49,279 bases of DNA from JBOFMT01 sp051658525 (lineage in GTDB: Bacteria; Bacillota_I; Bacilli_A; Erysipelotrichales; Erysipelotrichaceae): positions 1-49,279 of the forward strand of contig JBOFMT010000062.1 in the NCBI GenBank assembly GCA_051658525.1, read 5' to 3'. Positions within the stretch are counted from its first letter, which is position 1; the number at the start of each line of letters is the position of its first letter. Of this stretch, positions 16,172 through 24,117 are shown piece after piece. The notes below the pieces were generated by a model, which saw only the letters and a list, made by a program, of their open reading frames with translations, searched no databases and was not told the origin of the DNA. The position numbers were made by a program, and so were the translations under genes.

Positions 16172-16594
16172 TTATTTACCGCCTTCTATATCATAGAAGT
16201 TTTCATTCCAGGTACAGATCCAGGTTGTTCCCAGTGGGTGGAGTACACATTCCTGGTTTGATGTTGTTATATATGAGGAAATTTTATTTTGTTTTTGATT
16301 AAATTTGATAACCTTAACTGTATCATTAAGTAAACCTGCTGCAGCAGCAGCGGCGTTTGCTGCCTCAAATAACGCCCAATTTTGAATAACCCATCCAGTT
16401 GCTGTATACGTTGCAATTAAAGCATTAGCTGTTGTTATTAATACAAGTCCTGGAATGATTCTACTTTCGTTTTTTGAACTAATTGATGTTAGATCATTTT
16501 GTGAGTTTACAACTTCCACTTCACTTGCATAAATAGTTGGTGGATTCAGAAAAATTATTCCAAAAGTTATCAAGAATATAAAGTATTTTTTCAT
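16172..16594 (-). CDS. Secreted protein of unknown function
   Basis: 140 residues. The ATG at 16594 is chosen because the signal peptide MKKYFIFLITFGIIFLNPPTIYA begins there, with GGGA ahead. The in-frame GTG at 16606 is less likely. The mature part has a long Ala-rich hydrophobic helix (NALIATYTATGWVIQNWALF, then AANAAAAAAGLL) and a C-terminal pair of cysteines, NQECVLHPLGTTWICTWNEN (C-x10-C), likely a disulphide loop. It pairs with the small membrane protein downstream. Compare 35057-35880, another secreted/membrane pair with C-terminal C-x(7-9)-C loops. The role is unknown; a bacteriocin-like or surface protein is possible. Confidence 0.65.
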   Translation of the reverse strand: MKKYFIFLITFGIIFLNPPTIYASEVEVVNSQNDLTSISSKNESRIIPGLVLITTANALIATYTATGWVIQNWALFEAANAAAAAAGLLNDTVKVIKFNQKQNKISSYITTSNQECVLHPLGTTWICTWNENFYDIEGGK

Positions 16595-16647
16595 TGTTTT
16601 TCCCACTGCTAGTCAAGTATATACACTTGCTCAGCATCCTTTTTTTT

Positions 16648-16676
16648 ATAGTAACATAATGTGAAAATATGTTCAA
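16648..16676 (-). promoter_or_regulatory. Promoter of the secreted/membrane pair
   Basis: On the minus strand TTGAAC (16671-16676), 17 bp, TACTAT (16648-16653). An imperfect palindrome around CAAGT...ACTTG lies in the leader near 16615-16630. Confidence 0.55.
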
Positions 16677-16766
16677 GTCACTTTGTCTGTATGGTTTAGA
16701 AAGCTACAGAGTATCACGAACGAGCGTGTGATTCAAATTTTTCTTTCCCTATTGTGAAAGAATAGC

Positions 16767-17969
16767 TTATGCTAGATGATCTTTTAACGAGGACTTAATA
16801 CTTTCGTATAATCGATCAATCGAAGGATTTGTAATTAAGGAGCCAATCCATTGGATGGGGGAATGCAGATGAAGATTAGCGATTTCATCATAACTTGTAG
16901 ACTCTAGTGTTTGTAACGGAATGTGAGGGAAAATATGCCATTGACGTGTAGTCATAAGATGAGCGATGTGAATATCGCTCTTAGCTAAATCTAGTATGAT
17001 ATCATCCACCATCGCTTTACTGCGTAACCCATAGGAGTGAGACACAAGAAGGGTCTGCTCTTTTTGGTTGCTTACGGTGAAAAATTGTATTTTCTCTTGT
17101 TTTCCAAAGTGATGCTTGAAATAGGTTGTAATTAAATCTTTGTTTTCCACTGCAAAAGCACAGGAAACATAGGGATGGGTATGGATGAGTTGCATCCATT
17201 TTTGATGTTGTGAATGTTGTAAGATACTCGGTTTTAGTGGACAGGTGAGAAATACATGATCAAAGTGACAACAATCTAGATTTGTGGTGATGGTTACTTT
17301 GTTATCAATTGTTTCCACACTTGTAATATCGCGATCACAACGGATATCGTGTAGTTGATTGGCTAGTGCTTGGGTAAGGGATTGCATTCCATAGCTTGCG
17401 AACAGAAAACGTTCCCCTTGTAATAGTGCTTCTACAATATGTAGATCAAAGGCATGAAAAACGTAATACGCAGCAACGTTTTTAATACTACCAAATCCAA
17501 AACTTGATAGATAAGGTTCAATGACTTGATCCAGAACAGTGAATGCATGGTTCTTTAAAAAGTCTCTACAGGAAACACGCAATTCCGGTGGAATCGTTCC
17601 ATACGTCAAAGGTGAGGGATAAAGCCCATAGCTTGTTAAGACTGCTTTTAGCCGTTGTAACTCTGATTGTAATTGGATAATGGTACTAGGGTCTAGGTGA
17701 GCAACAAGAGAAAAGTCTTTGTCCACAAAGTTTCGGTAGACAAAACGTTCTTGATAAGGGACTTGCAATGCGATCATCAGTTTTTTTATGTTTTTGGAAA
17801 AAGAAACCACAGTCCCCAATTCCACATGGGCATCTTGTTGAGTTAAAGAGGCACAATGACCGCCAACTTGTTGCTTTTTTTCATAGACGGTAACACGGTG
17901 TCCGGATTGTTCTAATAGGTAAGCGGCGTATAAACCACTAAACCCAGCTCCGATGATGGCATAATGCAT
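16767..17969 (-). CDS. FAD-dependent amine-oxidase/protoporphyrinogen-oxidase-like protein
   Basis: 400 residues. The N-terminus MHYAIIGAGFSGLYAAYLLEQ is a dinucleotide-binding GxGxxG motif, followed by the Glu of VTVYEKK and the VGGHCAS motif of flavin amine oxidases. The middle is divergent. The C-terminal FAD-contacting block is weak (WIGSLITNPSIDRLYES). It may oxidise an amine or rearrange a sugar nucleotide or terpenoid; the substrate is unclear. The ATG has AAAGGAGAGG ahead, and the transposase-like HTH gene lies 12 nt upstream in the same unit. Confidence 0.75.
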   Translation of the reverse strand: MHYAIIGAGFSGLYAAYLLEQSGHRVTVYEKKQQVGGHCASLTQQDAHVELGTVVSFSKNIKKLMIALQVPYQERFVYRNFVDKDFSLVAHLDPSTIIQLQSELQRLKAVLTSYGLYPSPLTYGTIPPELRVSCRDFLKNHAFTVLDQVIEPYLSSFGFGSIKNVAAYYVFHAFDLHIVEALLQGERFLFASYGMQSLTQALANQLHDIRCDRDITSVETIDNKVTITTNLDCCHFDHVFLTCPLKPSILQHSQHQKWMQLIHTHPYVSCAFAVENKDLITTYFKHHFGKQEKIQFFTVSNQKEQTLLVSHSYGLRSKAMVDDIILDLAKSDIHIAHLMTTRQWHIFPHIPLQTLESTSYDEIANLHLHSPIQWIGSLITNPSIDRLYESIKSSLKDHLA

Positions 17970-17981
17970 AAGTCCTCTCCT

Positions 17982-18968
17982 TTAGTAAGGGCGCTCTAAG
18001 TAGGCCCATAATGGCAAAATAATTCTTGTTTTTGTCTCATTGTTGTGATGGTCAATAGGGCTAGCTACTTCGACACCAAAATCTTGTTTTTCAACTAAAT
18101 TATAATGACGATTATAATCTTGTACATGAAGTTTTAATGCTTCATAGCTGACTTTTTGTTGTATTTGTGGCAAGACATACGTTAAGCACGCTTGCGTATA
18201 GTGTTGCTTCTTTTTAAGAACATTTTGATGTTCTTTTTGTTTTGCATCTAAGGTACTAAGCTCAAGTTCCATACCAAGCGAACTTAACGATTGCAACATT
18301 GTTTTGCAGTTTTTCGTCGATAGCTTTAAGGGATCTTCTTTCCATTGGCACAACAGTCGTGGCCGTAATTGCAGGGATAGTGCTACGGGCAGAGCAACTG
18401 CTTGGAGCAAATCTTCTACGTATTGAATATTAATCGTTTGGTAAATGCGGGAACAAGCAATGCGGCTTTCAATATCATAAAGGGTATATTCGTAAAGGTG
18501 ACCAATGCCTTCAAAACTTCCATAATACGTAATCCAAAACATCCAAGCTTCCCCATGCTGTAATGTTGTAAAGGCATTGGTTTGTGTTTGGGTAGGTACA
18601 CTTGTTTTACGGGCGAACGTCCGTCTCGCTTCCTTTGTTGTTAAGTTGTTTCGCTTAAAAATATTGAAGATCGCAGATTCACTTATATTAAGTTGTGATT
18701 CTTCTGCTAGGTACTTCAGTGCTTTGGGACCGTAGTTGGGGTAGGTTTTAACAAGTGCTAAAATACTAGCTTCTAGTTCTGGTGTCGTCTTGTTATTAGG
18801 AACAAACTGTTTTTTTTGATCACTTAAACCATCCATACCAAGTGCTTTATAGCGCTTGAGCCAACGATAGTAAATCGTTCGCGAAATGTGATACTTTTCG
18901 CACGTTGTTTTTACCCCGACTTGCATTGCTTCTTGGATGATTTTAAATCGCAGTTCTTTTTCCATCAT
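17982..18968 (-). CDS. Transposase-derived helix-turn-helix protein, probably catalytically dead
   Basis: 328 residues. Residues 1-120 look like the N-terminus of IS481/IS3-type transposases: one HTH at RFKIIQEAMQVGVKTTCEKY with SRTIYYRWLKRYK and GLSDQKK, then a second at YPNYGPKALKYLAEES and ISESAIFNIFKRNNL. The C-terminal part follows the RNase-H-like integrase layout (GHLYEYTLYDIESR, SLGMELELSTLD, AYLERPY). The catalytic positions seem replaced, since the usual WxxDxT region reads WMFWITYYGS and the usual DNGxEF region reads CQWKEDPLK. The frame is intact, has its own promoter and leads a flavoprotein gene, so it may be a domesticated regulator. No terminal inverted repeats were found. Confidence 0.65.
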   Translation of the reverse strand: MMEKELRFKIIQEAMQVGVKTTCEKYHISRTIYYRWLKRYKALGMDGLSDQKKQFVPNNKTTPELEASILALVKTYPNYGPKALKYLAEESQLNISESAIFNIFKRNNLTTKEARRTFARKTSVPTQTQTNAFTTLQHGEAWMFWITYYGSFEGIGHLYEYTLYDIESRIACSRIYQTINIQYVEDLLQAVALPVALSLQLRPRLLCQWKEDPLKLSTKNCKTMLQSLSSLGMELELSTLDAKQKEHQNVLKKKQHYTQACLTYVLPQIQQKVSYEALKLHVQDYNRHYNLVEKQDFGVEVASPIDHHNNETKTRIILPLWAYLERPY

Positions 18969-18995
18969 GATACCTCAATCCCATACTATGATTCT

Positions 18996-19024
18996 ATTGT
19001 AACGTGCAAGTGATTTGCTTGCAA
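18996..19024 (-). promoter_or_regulatory. Promoter of the transposase-like/flavoprotein unit
   Basis: On the minus strand TTGCAA (19019-19024), 17 bp, TACAAT (18996-19001). The GCAAG...CTTGC inverted repeat (19006-19022) lies in the spacer and touches the -35, a possible autoregulatory site. Confidence 0.6.
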
Positions 19025-19178
19025 ACTTTTTCACAATTATTTTACTTTCGTTATCTGTTTACACAATAGATAACTCTTTAATCTAACAATAGCCATAAAT
19101 CAAGCTATCGTGAACAATTTCACGTGTAAACTGTAAGATAAAGTAAATTTATATCGGCAAGTGTGTGTTTAGCGTGGA

Positions 19179-19207
19179 TTGAAGGGGCGATGGAGGCTTG
19201 TTATAAT
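19179..19207 (+). promoter_or_regulatory. Promoter of the hypB operon
   Basis: TTGAAG (19179-19184), 17 bp, perfect TATAAT (19202-19207). The ribosome binding site AGAGGTG follows almost at once, so the leader is very short. Confidence 0.7.
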
Positions 19208-19227
19208 GGGAAAAAGAGGTGAATTTT

Positions 19228-19884
19228 ATGGGTGAAATGAAAGTATTTAAGATTCAAAAAGGCTTGTTGGAAGACAATGCACGCATTGCTGAAACAACGC
19301 GAGCTGAATTGAATGCAAATGGTGTATTCCTGGTAAACATCATGTCATCTCCGGGAAGTGGAAAAACAACAACGTTGGTTTCCACGATCCATGCGCTCAA
19401 GGCAGACTATGCGATTGGCGTGATGGAAGCGGATGTCGATAGTGATGTGGATGCGATTACGGTAGAAAATGCAGGAGCGAAAGCGGTCCAACTGCATACC
19501 GGAGGATTGTGTCATTTGGATGCAACGATGACCAAACAAGGAATTGATGCTTTGGGTGTCGAAGATTTGGATTTTGTATTTCTAGAAAATATCGGAAACT
19601 TGATTTGTCCAGCAGGTTACGATACTGGTGCAATGCGTAATGTCGCAATCTTAAGTGTTCCAGAAGGTGATGATAAACCGCTTAAGTATCCAAAAATCTT
19701 CGGAAAAGTGGATGCGTTAATCGTCAATAAAATCGATGCAATCGAGCATTTCGATTTTAGTATGGAACGTTTAGAAGCTCGTGTACGTGCACTAAACCCA
19801 GAGATTGAGATTTTCCCAATCTCTGCAAAAACAACAGAAGGCTTAACAGCATGGACGAATTGGCTTCGTCAACAAAAGGGGTAA
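19228..19884 (+). CDS. hypB: Nickel-insertion GTPase HypB
   Basis: 218 residues. The ATG at 19228 has AGAGGTG 7 nt ahead; the GTG at 19219 is inside that site and rejected. The P-loop is MSSPGSGKTTTL (about residues 39-50), with EADVDSDVD, the metal-site motif TGGLCHLD, FLENIGNLICP and the guanine motif VNKID. There is no N-terminal His-rich nickel store. HypB with HypA delivers Ni to [NiFe]-hydrogenase, or to urease in some species. Neither enzyme is visible in this window. It is first in an operon with a large flavoprotein and hypA. Confidence 0.92.
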   Translation: MGEMKVFKIQKGLLEDNARIAETTRAELNANGVFLVNIMSSPGSGKTTTLVSTIHALKADYAIGVMEADVDSDVDAITVENAGAKAVQLHTGGLCHLDATMTKQGIDALGVEDLDFVFLENIGNLICPAGYDTGAMRNVAILSVPEGDDKPLKYPKIFGKVDALIVNKIDAIEHFDFSMERLEARVRALNPEIEIFPISAKTTEGLTAWTNWLRQQKG

Positions 19885-19886
19885 AC

Positions 19887-22661
19887 ATGGCTAAAACAAC
19901 AGAAACAAGACCATTCAATGGTTCCAAACAGTTTGACTTCGCAAACTCTTGGGAAGATGTAAAAGGCAGAGAATTTAGACAAGATATCGTAGATTTGGCA
20001 AATAAAATTGGTAGAACCAAAGCGGGAACGTCTCGTGAAGTTTATCCATTTGGTCCAGAGTACTATGTGTTAGAACCAATTATGGATCCTTACCAAACAA
20101 AAATTGCGATGCACTTGAAGTTTAGAGAAAAAGTAACAGCACAAGAAGTAGCGGATGCTGCAAATGAACCTTACGATAAAGTAAAAGAAACATTAGACTA
20201 TATTGCTTGGGCAGGTGTTGCATTTGTTAATACCGTAGATGGTGTGGATGTGTACTGGCAAGATATTTTTGTTCCAGGTCATATGGAAATGATCGTAAAC
20301 AACAAAGAATTGGTTGCAAAATTTCCTCAAATCGGGGAGAGTTTCTATTACTTCGGTAGTAAAAAAGGTCCAATGGCAACTGGGATTATGCCAGTTGGTG
20401 GAGGACCAATGCGGGTGGTACCAATCGAACGCTCCATTGATGGGAATTCCAAAAAAGCAAGTTATGAAGAAGTAAGTAAGCATTTAGAAGAAGCACATAT
20501 CTTCTCTGTATCCGACTGTTCTTGTCGTACATCTCGTGAATCAATGGGAGAAGGTTGTGGACATTTAAAAGAAGAAATGTGTATCCAATTGGATCATGCT
20601 GCTGAATACTATATTAAAACAGGTCGTGGACGCGAGATTAGTAAAGAAGAAGCATACGATATCATTCGTAGAGCAGAGGATAATGGGTTAATGCACTCGA
20701 TTCCAAACTTGGATACACCAGGACATACCCATGCAATTTGTAACTGCTGTGGATGTGGTTGTTATGCGATGCGTTTGGCCAATGAATTTGTAAACAATGA
20801 CATTGTTCGTTCTAATTATCGTAGTGTCGTAGATGAATCAAAATGTGTTGCATGTGGAGAGTGTGTGGATGTATGTCCAACCAATGCTGTACGTTTGGGT
20901 CAAAAACTTTGTTCGAAAAAACCAATCGATGAAACAATTACAAAAGTCAAACCACACAATTCAGAGTGGAAAGAAGATAAATGGAATTTAGACTATCGTG
21001 AGAATCGTCAAAATACCTTAGAATCGGGAACTGCTCCTTGTATTACCAACTGTCCTGCACATATTCCAGTACAAGGATATGTAAAACTAGCATCACAAGG
21101 AAAATACACGGAAGCACTTGAACTGATTAAAAAACATAATCCGTTCCCTGCAGTATGTGGACGTATTTGTCCAAGACTTTGTGAAGAGGATTGCACGCGT
21201 GGTGAAATCGATGCGGCAGTAGCGGTTGATGATATTAAAAAGTTTATTGCAGAACAAGATTTAAATGCAGACACACGCTTTGTTCCTAAGAAACGTCACA
21301 ATTACAGTGATAAAAAAATCGCGATTATTGGTGGTGGACCTTCTGGTTTAACATGTGCCTATGATTTAGCTTGTGATGGTTATGATGTAACCGTATTTGA
21401 AAAAAATAATCGTTTAGGTGGAATGTTGACTTTGGGAATTCCTAGCTACCGATTAGAGAAAAATGTAATCGATGCGGAAATTGAAGTGTTAAAAGAGATG
21501 GGTGTTAAATTCCAAACGGGTGTAACAGTAGGTAGTGATATTACGATCCAACAATTACGCGAACAAGGCTTTAAAGGGTTCTATGTTGCAATTGGTGCAC
21601 AAGCAGGACGTAGCCTTGGATTAGAAGGTGAAGATGCACATGGAATCTTCCATGGTGTAGATTTCTTACGTCGTGTTAATTTGGGTGAAAAAGCTCATGT
21701 TGGACGTCGTGTCTTAGTCCTTGGTGGTGGAAATGTTGCGATGGACGTTGCACGTACAGCCGTTCGTTTACCAGAAGTAGAAGAAGCTACTTTATATTGT
21801 TTGGAAGCACGCGAGCAAATGCCAGCACACGTAGAAGAAGTAAACGAAGCTCTTGATGAAGGTGTAGAAGTTCACAATGGTTGGGGACCATCTCGTTTGG
21901 TTGTTGACGAAGGTGTGTTAAAAGGTGTGGAATTCAAACGTTGTATCGCAACACACGATGCAAACGGACGTTTTGCTCCAGTCTTCGACGAAGAAAATCG
22001 TATGGTAGTAGCTTGTGATGCCTTATTGTTATCAATTGGTCAAACCTTCGATTATGGAAATCTATTTGCTGGAGAAAACGTAGAGCTAAGTGCTCGTAAT
22101 ACGATTGTAGTTGATTCAAAAACATTACAATCAAGTCAACCGGATATTTTTGCTGGTGGGGATATTGTAAGTGGTCCACGTTTTGCAATTGATGCGATTG
22201 CAGCAGGGAAAGAGGCAGCAATTTCGTTACATCGTTTTGTTCAAAATGGACAAAGCTTAGTATTTGGACGCGATAACCATCTTTACCGTGCTTTGGATAA
22301 AAACAATCTAGAAGCGATTCAAGGATACGATGAAATTGGTCGTCAACATATTCCACATGTAGATGGTGAAAAAGCCAAAGCAACATTCGCCGACTTACGT
22401 GCAACGTTGAGTGAAGAACAAGTAAAACTTGAGACTTCTCGTTGTTTGGGATGTGGAGCGAGTAAAGTGGATGAATACTTATGTATTGGATGTGGTGCTT
22501 GTACTTTGCGTTGTAAATTTGATGCCATCCGCTTGGAAAAAATTCATGATGCTAAAGGATTTGAAATTGATGATCTACCAAAACATGTGATTAAAAACAC
22601 CGTAGTTCGTAAAGTGAAGATTGCAGCGAATAAAATCAATCCTTTCACACCGACAAGATAA
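19887..22661 (+). CDS. Large Fe-S/FAD pyridine-nucleotide oxidoreductase (GltD/NfnB-like) with N-terminal extension
   Basis: 924 residues, starting 2 nt after hypB with AAAGGGG. Residues ~1-160 lack cysteines and include a winged-helix-like stretch (VTAQEVADAANEPYDKVKET). Then come clustered Cys (SDCSCRTSRE, CGHLKEEMC and CNCCGCGC) and a ferredoxin motif CVACGECVDVCP. Next is a GltD-type segment (CPAHIPVQGYVKLASQGKY, AVCGRICPRLCEEDC), followed by FAD- and NAD(P)-binding domains (IAIIGGGPSGLTCAYDLA, VLVLGGGNVAMDVART). The end is a second ferredoxin-like motif CIGCGACTLRCKFDAI. It probably moves electrons between NAD(P)H, flavin and ferredoxin. Placement between hypB and hypA links it to a nickel enzyme, by inference. 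Confidence 0.85.
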   Translation: MAKTTETRPFNGSKQFDFANSWEDVKGREFRQDIVDLANKIGRTKAGTSREVYPFGPEYYVLEPIMDPYQTKIAMHLKFREKVTAQEVADAANEPYDKVKETLDYIAWAGVAFVNTVDGVDVYWQDIFVPGHMEMIVNNKELVAKFPQIGESFYYFGSKKGPMATGIMPVGGGPMRVVPIERSIDGNSKKASYEEVSKHLEEAHIFSVSDCSCRTSRESMGEGCGHLKEEMCIQLDHAAEYYIKTGRGREISKEEAYDIIRRAEDNGLMHSIPNLDTPGHTHAICNCCGCGCYAMRLANEFVNNDIVRSNYRSVVDESKCVACGECVDVCPTNAVRLGQKLCSKKPIDETITKVKPHNSEWKEDKWNLDYRENRQNTLESGTAPCITNCPAHIPVQGYVKLASQGKYTEALELIKKHNPFPAVCGRICPRLCEEDCTRGEIDAAVAVDDIKKFIAEQDLNADTRFVPKKRHNYSDKKIAIIGGGPSGLTCAYDLACDGYDVTVFEKNNRLGGMLTLGIPSYRLEKNVIDAEIEVLKEMGVKFQTGVTVGSDITIQQLREQGFKGFYVAIGAQAGRSLGLEGEDAHGIFHGVDFLRRVNLGEKAHVGRRVLVLGGGNVAMDVARTAVRLPEVEEATLYCLEAREQMPAHVEEVNEALDEGVEVHNGWGPSRLVVDEGVLKGVEFKRCIATHDANGRFAPVFDEENRMVVACDALLLSIGQTFDYGNLFAGENVELSARNTIVVDSKTLQSSQPDIFAGGDIVSGPRFAIDAIAAGKEAAISLHRFVQNGQSLVFGRDNHLYRALDKNNLEAIQGYDEIGRQHIPHVDGEKAKATFADLRATLSEEQVKLETSRCLGCGASKVDEYLCIGCGACTLRCKFDAIRLEKIHDAKGFEIDDLPKHVIKNTVVRKVKIAANKINPFTPTR

Positions 22662-22673
22662 GGATTCATCCTT

Positions 22674-23015
22674 ATGCATGAACTCGGTATTGTCTATGAA
22701 GTCATCCGGATTGTTGATCGCTTTGCAGCGGAGCAACAACTCACTTCAGTAGAAAAAATTGTGTTAGAAATCGGGGAGCTCTCCCAAGCAATTCCCCGGT
22801 TTCTAGAAGAGTGTTATCCAGCTGCGGTAGACGACACCGCTTATGCTAATACTGCACTCGAAATCATTACGCTTCCAGCGATCGCACTTTGCGATACGTG
22901 TAAAACAACATACAATGTGATCACACAGCGTAAAACTTGTCCTGCGTGTGGATCACAATCCTATCAATTACAAAGTGGGCAAGAGTTTAATATCAAAGAA
23001 ATCGTCGGTTGTTAA
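22674..23015 (+). CDS. hypA: Nickel metallochaperone HypA
   Basis: 113 residues, the family length. It begins MHELGIVYEVIRIV, so the nickel-binding His2 is present. The zinc site uses Cys73, Cys76, Cys89 and Cys92 (LCDTCKTTY, KTCPACGS). It partners with HypB in nickel delivery. The start lies 12 nt after the flavoprotein gene with only a weak ribosome binding site (AAGGATTCATCCTT). A perfect 7-bp hairpin overlaps its stop codon. Confidence 0.92.
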   Translation: MHELGIVYEVIRIVDRFAAEQQLTSVEKIVLEIGELSQAIPRFLEECYPAAVDDTAYANTALEIITLPAIALCDTCKTTYNVITQRKTCPACGSQSYQLQSGQEFNIKEIVGC

Positions 23016-23020
23016 CCGAC
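23004..23020 (+). other. Intercistronic hairpin after hypA, no T run
   Basis: GTCGGTT-gtt-AACCGAC, a perfect 7-bp stem containing the hypA stop codon, followed at once by the ribosome binding site of the next gene. It may modulate mRNA decay or translation coupling. Confidence 0.5.
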
Positions 23021-23037
23021 AACGAGGAGAATAGAAT

Positions 23038-23547
23038 ATGGAAACAAAAACTTTATTAAAAACGGCAATGTTTATCGCAATTGGAGTGTTATTACCTAGT
23101 GTATTTCACGCATTCCAACTCGGAGGATCAACTTTTTTACCAATGCACATTCCTGTCATTCTTTGCGGATTCCTATTAGGAAAAAAAGCAGGGCTGTTAT
23201 GTGGTCTGATTGTCCCTTTATTATCATCCCTTACCACAGGGATGCCTCCCATGTACCCAGTGGCGATGACAATGGCAATCGAACTTGCTGCTTATGGATT
23301 CTTAAGCGGTGCGTGTAAAGAAAAGATGCCAGTGTTCCCAGCGCTATTGGTTGCACAACTAGGTGGAAGAATCGTAGGAGCACTCGCTAGCTTTATCCTA
23401 TTGAGCATCACAGCGAAGCCCTTTGCACTTGGTGCCTATATCACAGCAGCATTTGTAACGGCAGCTCCAGGGATTGTCTTACAATGGTTGTTGATTCCTG
23501 TTGCGATTACGTTATTGCAAAGAGCAAAAAAAGCACGCTATGCATAA
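23038..23547 (+). CDS. ECF transporter S component, substrate unknown
   Basis: 169 residues with about six hydrophobic segments. FQLGGSTFLPMHIPVILCGFLLGKKAGLLCGLIVPLLSSL followed by TGMPPMYPVAMTMAIELAAYG is typical of energy-coupling-factor substrate-binding subunits of the group II (shared EcfAAT) type. There is no NikM-like MHI(P)EG start, so nickel is not supported. It more likely brings in a vitamin or cofactor precursor. The ribosome binding site is GAGGAG, and it overlaps the next gene by 8 bp. Confidence 0.8.
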   Translation: METKTLLKTAMFIAIGVLLPSVFHAFQLGGSTFLPMHIPVILCGFLLGKKAGLLCGLIVPLLSSLTTGMPPMYPVAMTMAIELAAYGFLSGACKEKMPVFPALLVAQLGGRIVGALASFILLSITAKPFALGAYITAAFVTAAPGIVLQWLLIPVAITLLQRAKKARYA

Positions 23548-24115
23548 TACAGCAGCGTTCTTTAATGAAAAAGCAGCCGTTTGGGATGAACTTTGTTTCC
23601 ATGATTCGAATAAAATAATATCCATGTTGGAAAAACTCGACATCCAACCACAAGCCCGCATCCTTGATGTGGGTTGTGGTACGGGTGTATTAGAACCTCA
23701 TCTTTTAGCTAGCAAGCCGCAACAAATACTTGCGATTGATTTGGCAGAACAGATGATTGTACATGCACAAAAAAAACTGACACATCCTCGTGTTATGTTT
23801 ACATGCATGGATGTGTTTGAACTCCATGGACAATTTGATGTGATTTGCTTATATAGTGTATTTCCACACTTTCCAGATCCAGCAGCACTCTTTGCTAAGC
23901 TGAGTACGCTGTTAGCGCCATCTGGTAAAGTGATGATTTTTCATAGCGAGAGCAAAGAAACCATCAATGGTTACCACAATAAAAATGCAGCTAGTGTTTC
24001 CTTAGGGTTACCTGATATAGAAACACTTACTGTGATGATGCAACCCTATGTTGATGTGGTTGCGAAAGAAGATACTTCGTCCTATTACTATATCATTGGA
24101 CAGAAAGCGAGATAA
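23540..24115 (+). CDS. Class I SAM-dependent methyltransferase
   Basis: 191 residues from the ATG at 23540, which overlaps the S-component stop by 8 bp (coupled translation). SAM motif I is ILDVGCGTGVLEPHLL, then AIDLAEQMIVHAQKK (motif II) and FDVICLYSVFPHFPDP (motif IV). The size suits a Methyltransf_11/25-type small-molecule enzyme. Position after the ECF S component suggests the imported compound may be its substrate, which is inference. Confidence 0.8.
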   Translation: MHNTAAFFNEKAAVWDELCFHDSNKIISMLEKLDIQPQARILDVGCGTGVLEPHLLASKPQQILAIDLAEQMIVHAQKKLTHPRVMFTCMDVFELHGQFDVICLYSVFPHFPDPAALFAKLSTLLAPSGKVMIFHSESKETINGYHNKNAASVSLGLPDIETLTVMMQPYVDVVAKEDTSSYYYIIGQKAR

Positions 24116-24117
24116 CT

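Noticed and set aside
17982..19024. Active insertion sequence
   Set aside because: The protein is transposase-like, but no terminal inverted repeats or target duplications are visible and the catalytic residues seem lost.
21934..22404. 156-codon minus-strand frame inside the flavoprotein gene
   Set aside because: It is a shadow frame within a continuous, motif-rich coding sequence on the other strand, with no promoter or ribosome binding site.
23038..23547. Nickel ECF transporter serving the hyp genes
   Set aside because: The S component lacks the conserved His-containing N-terminus of NikM/CbiM.
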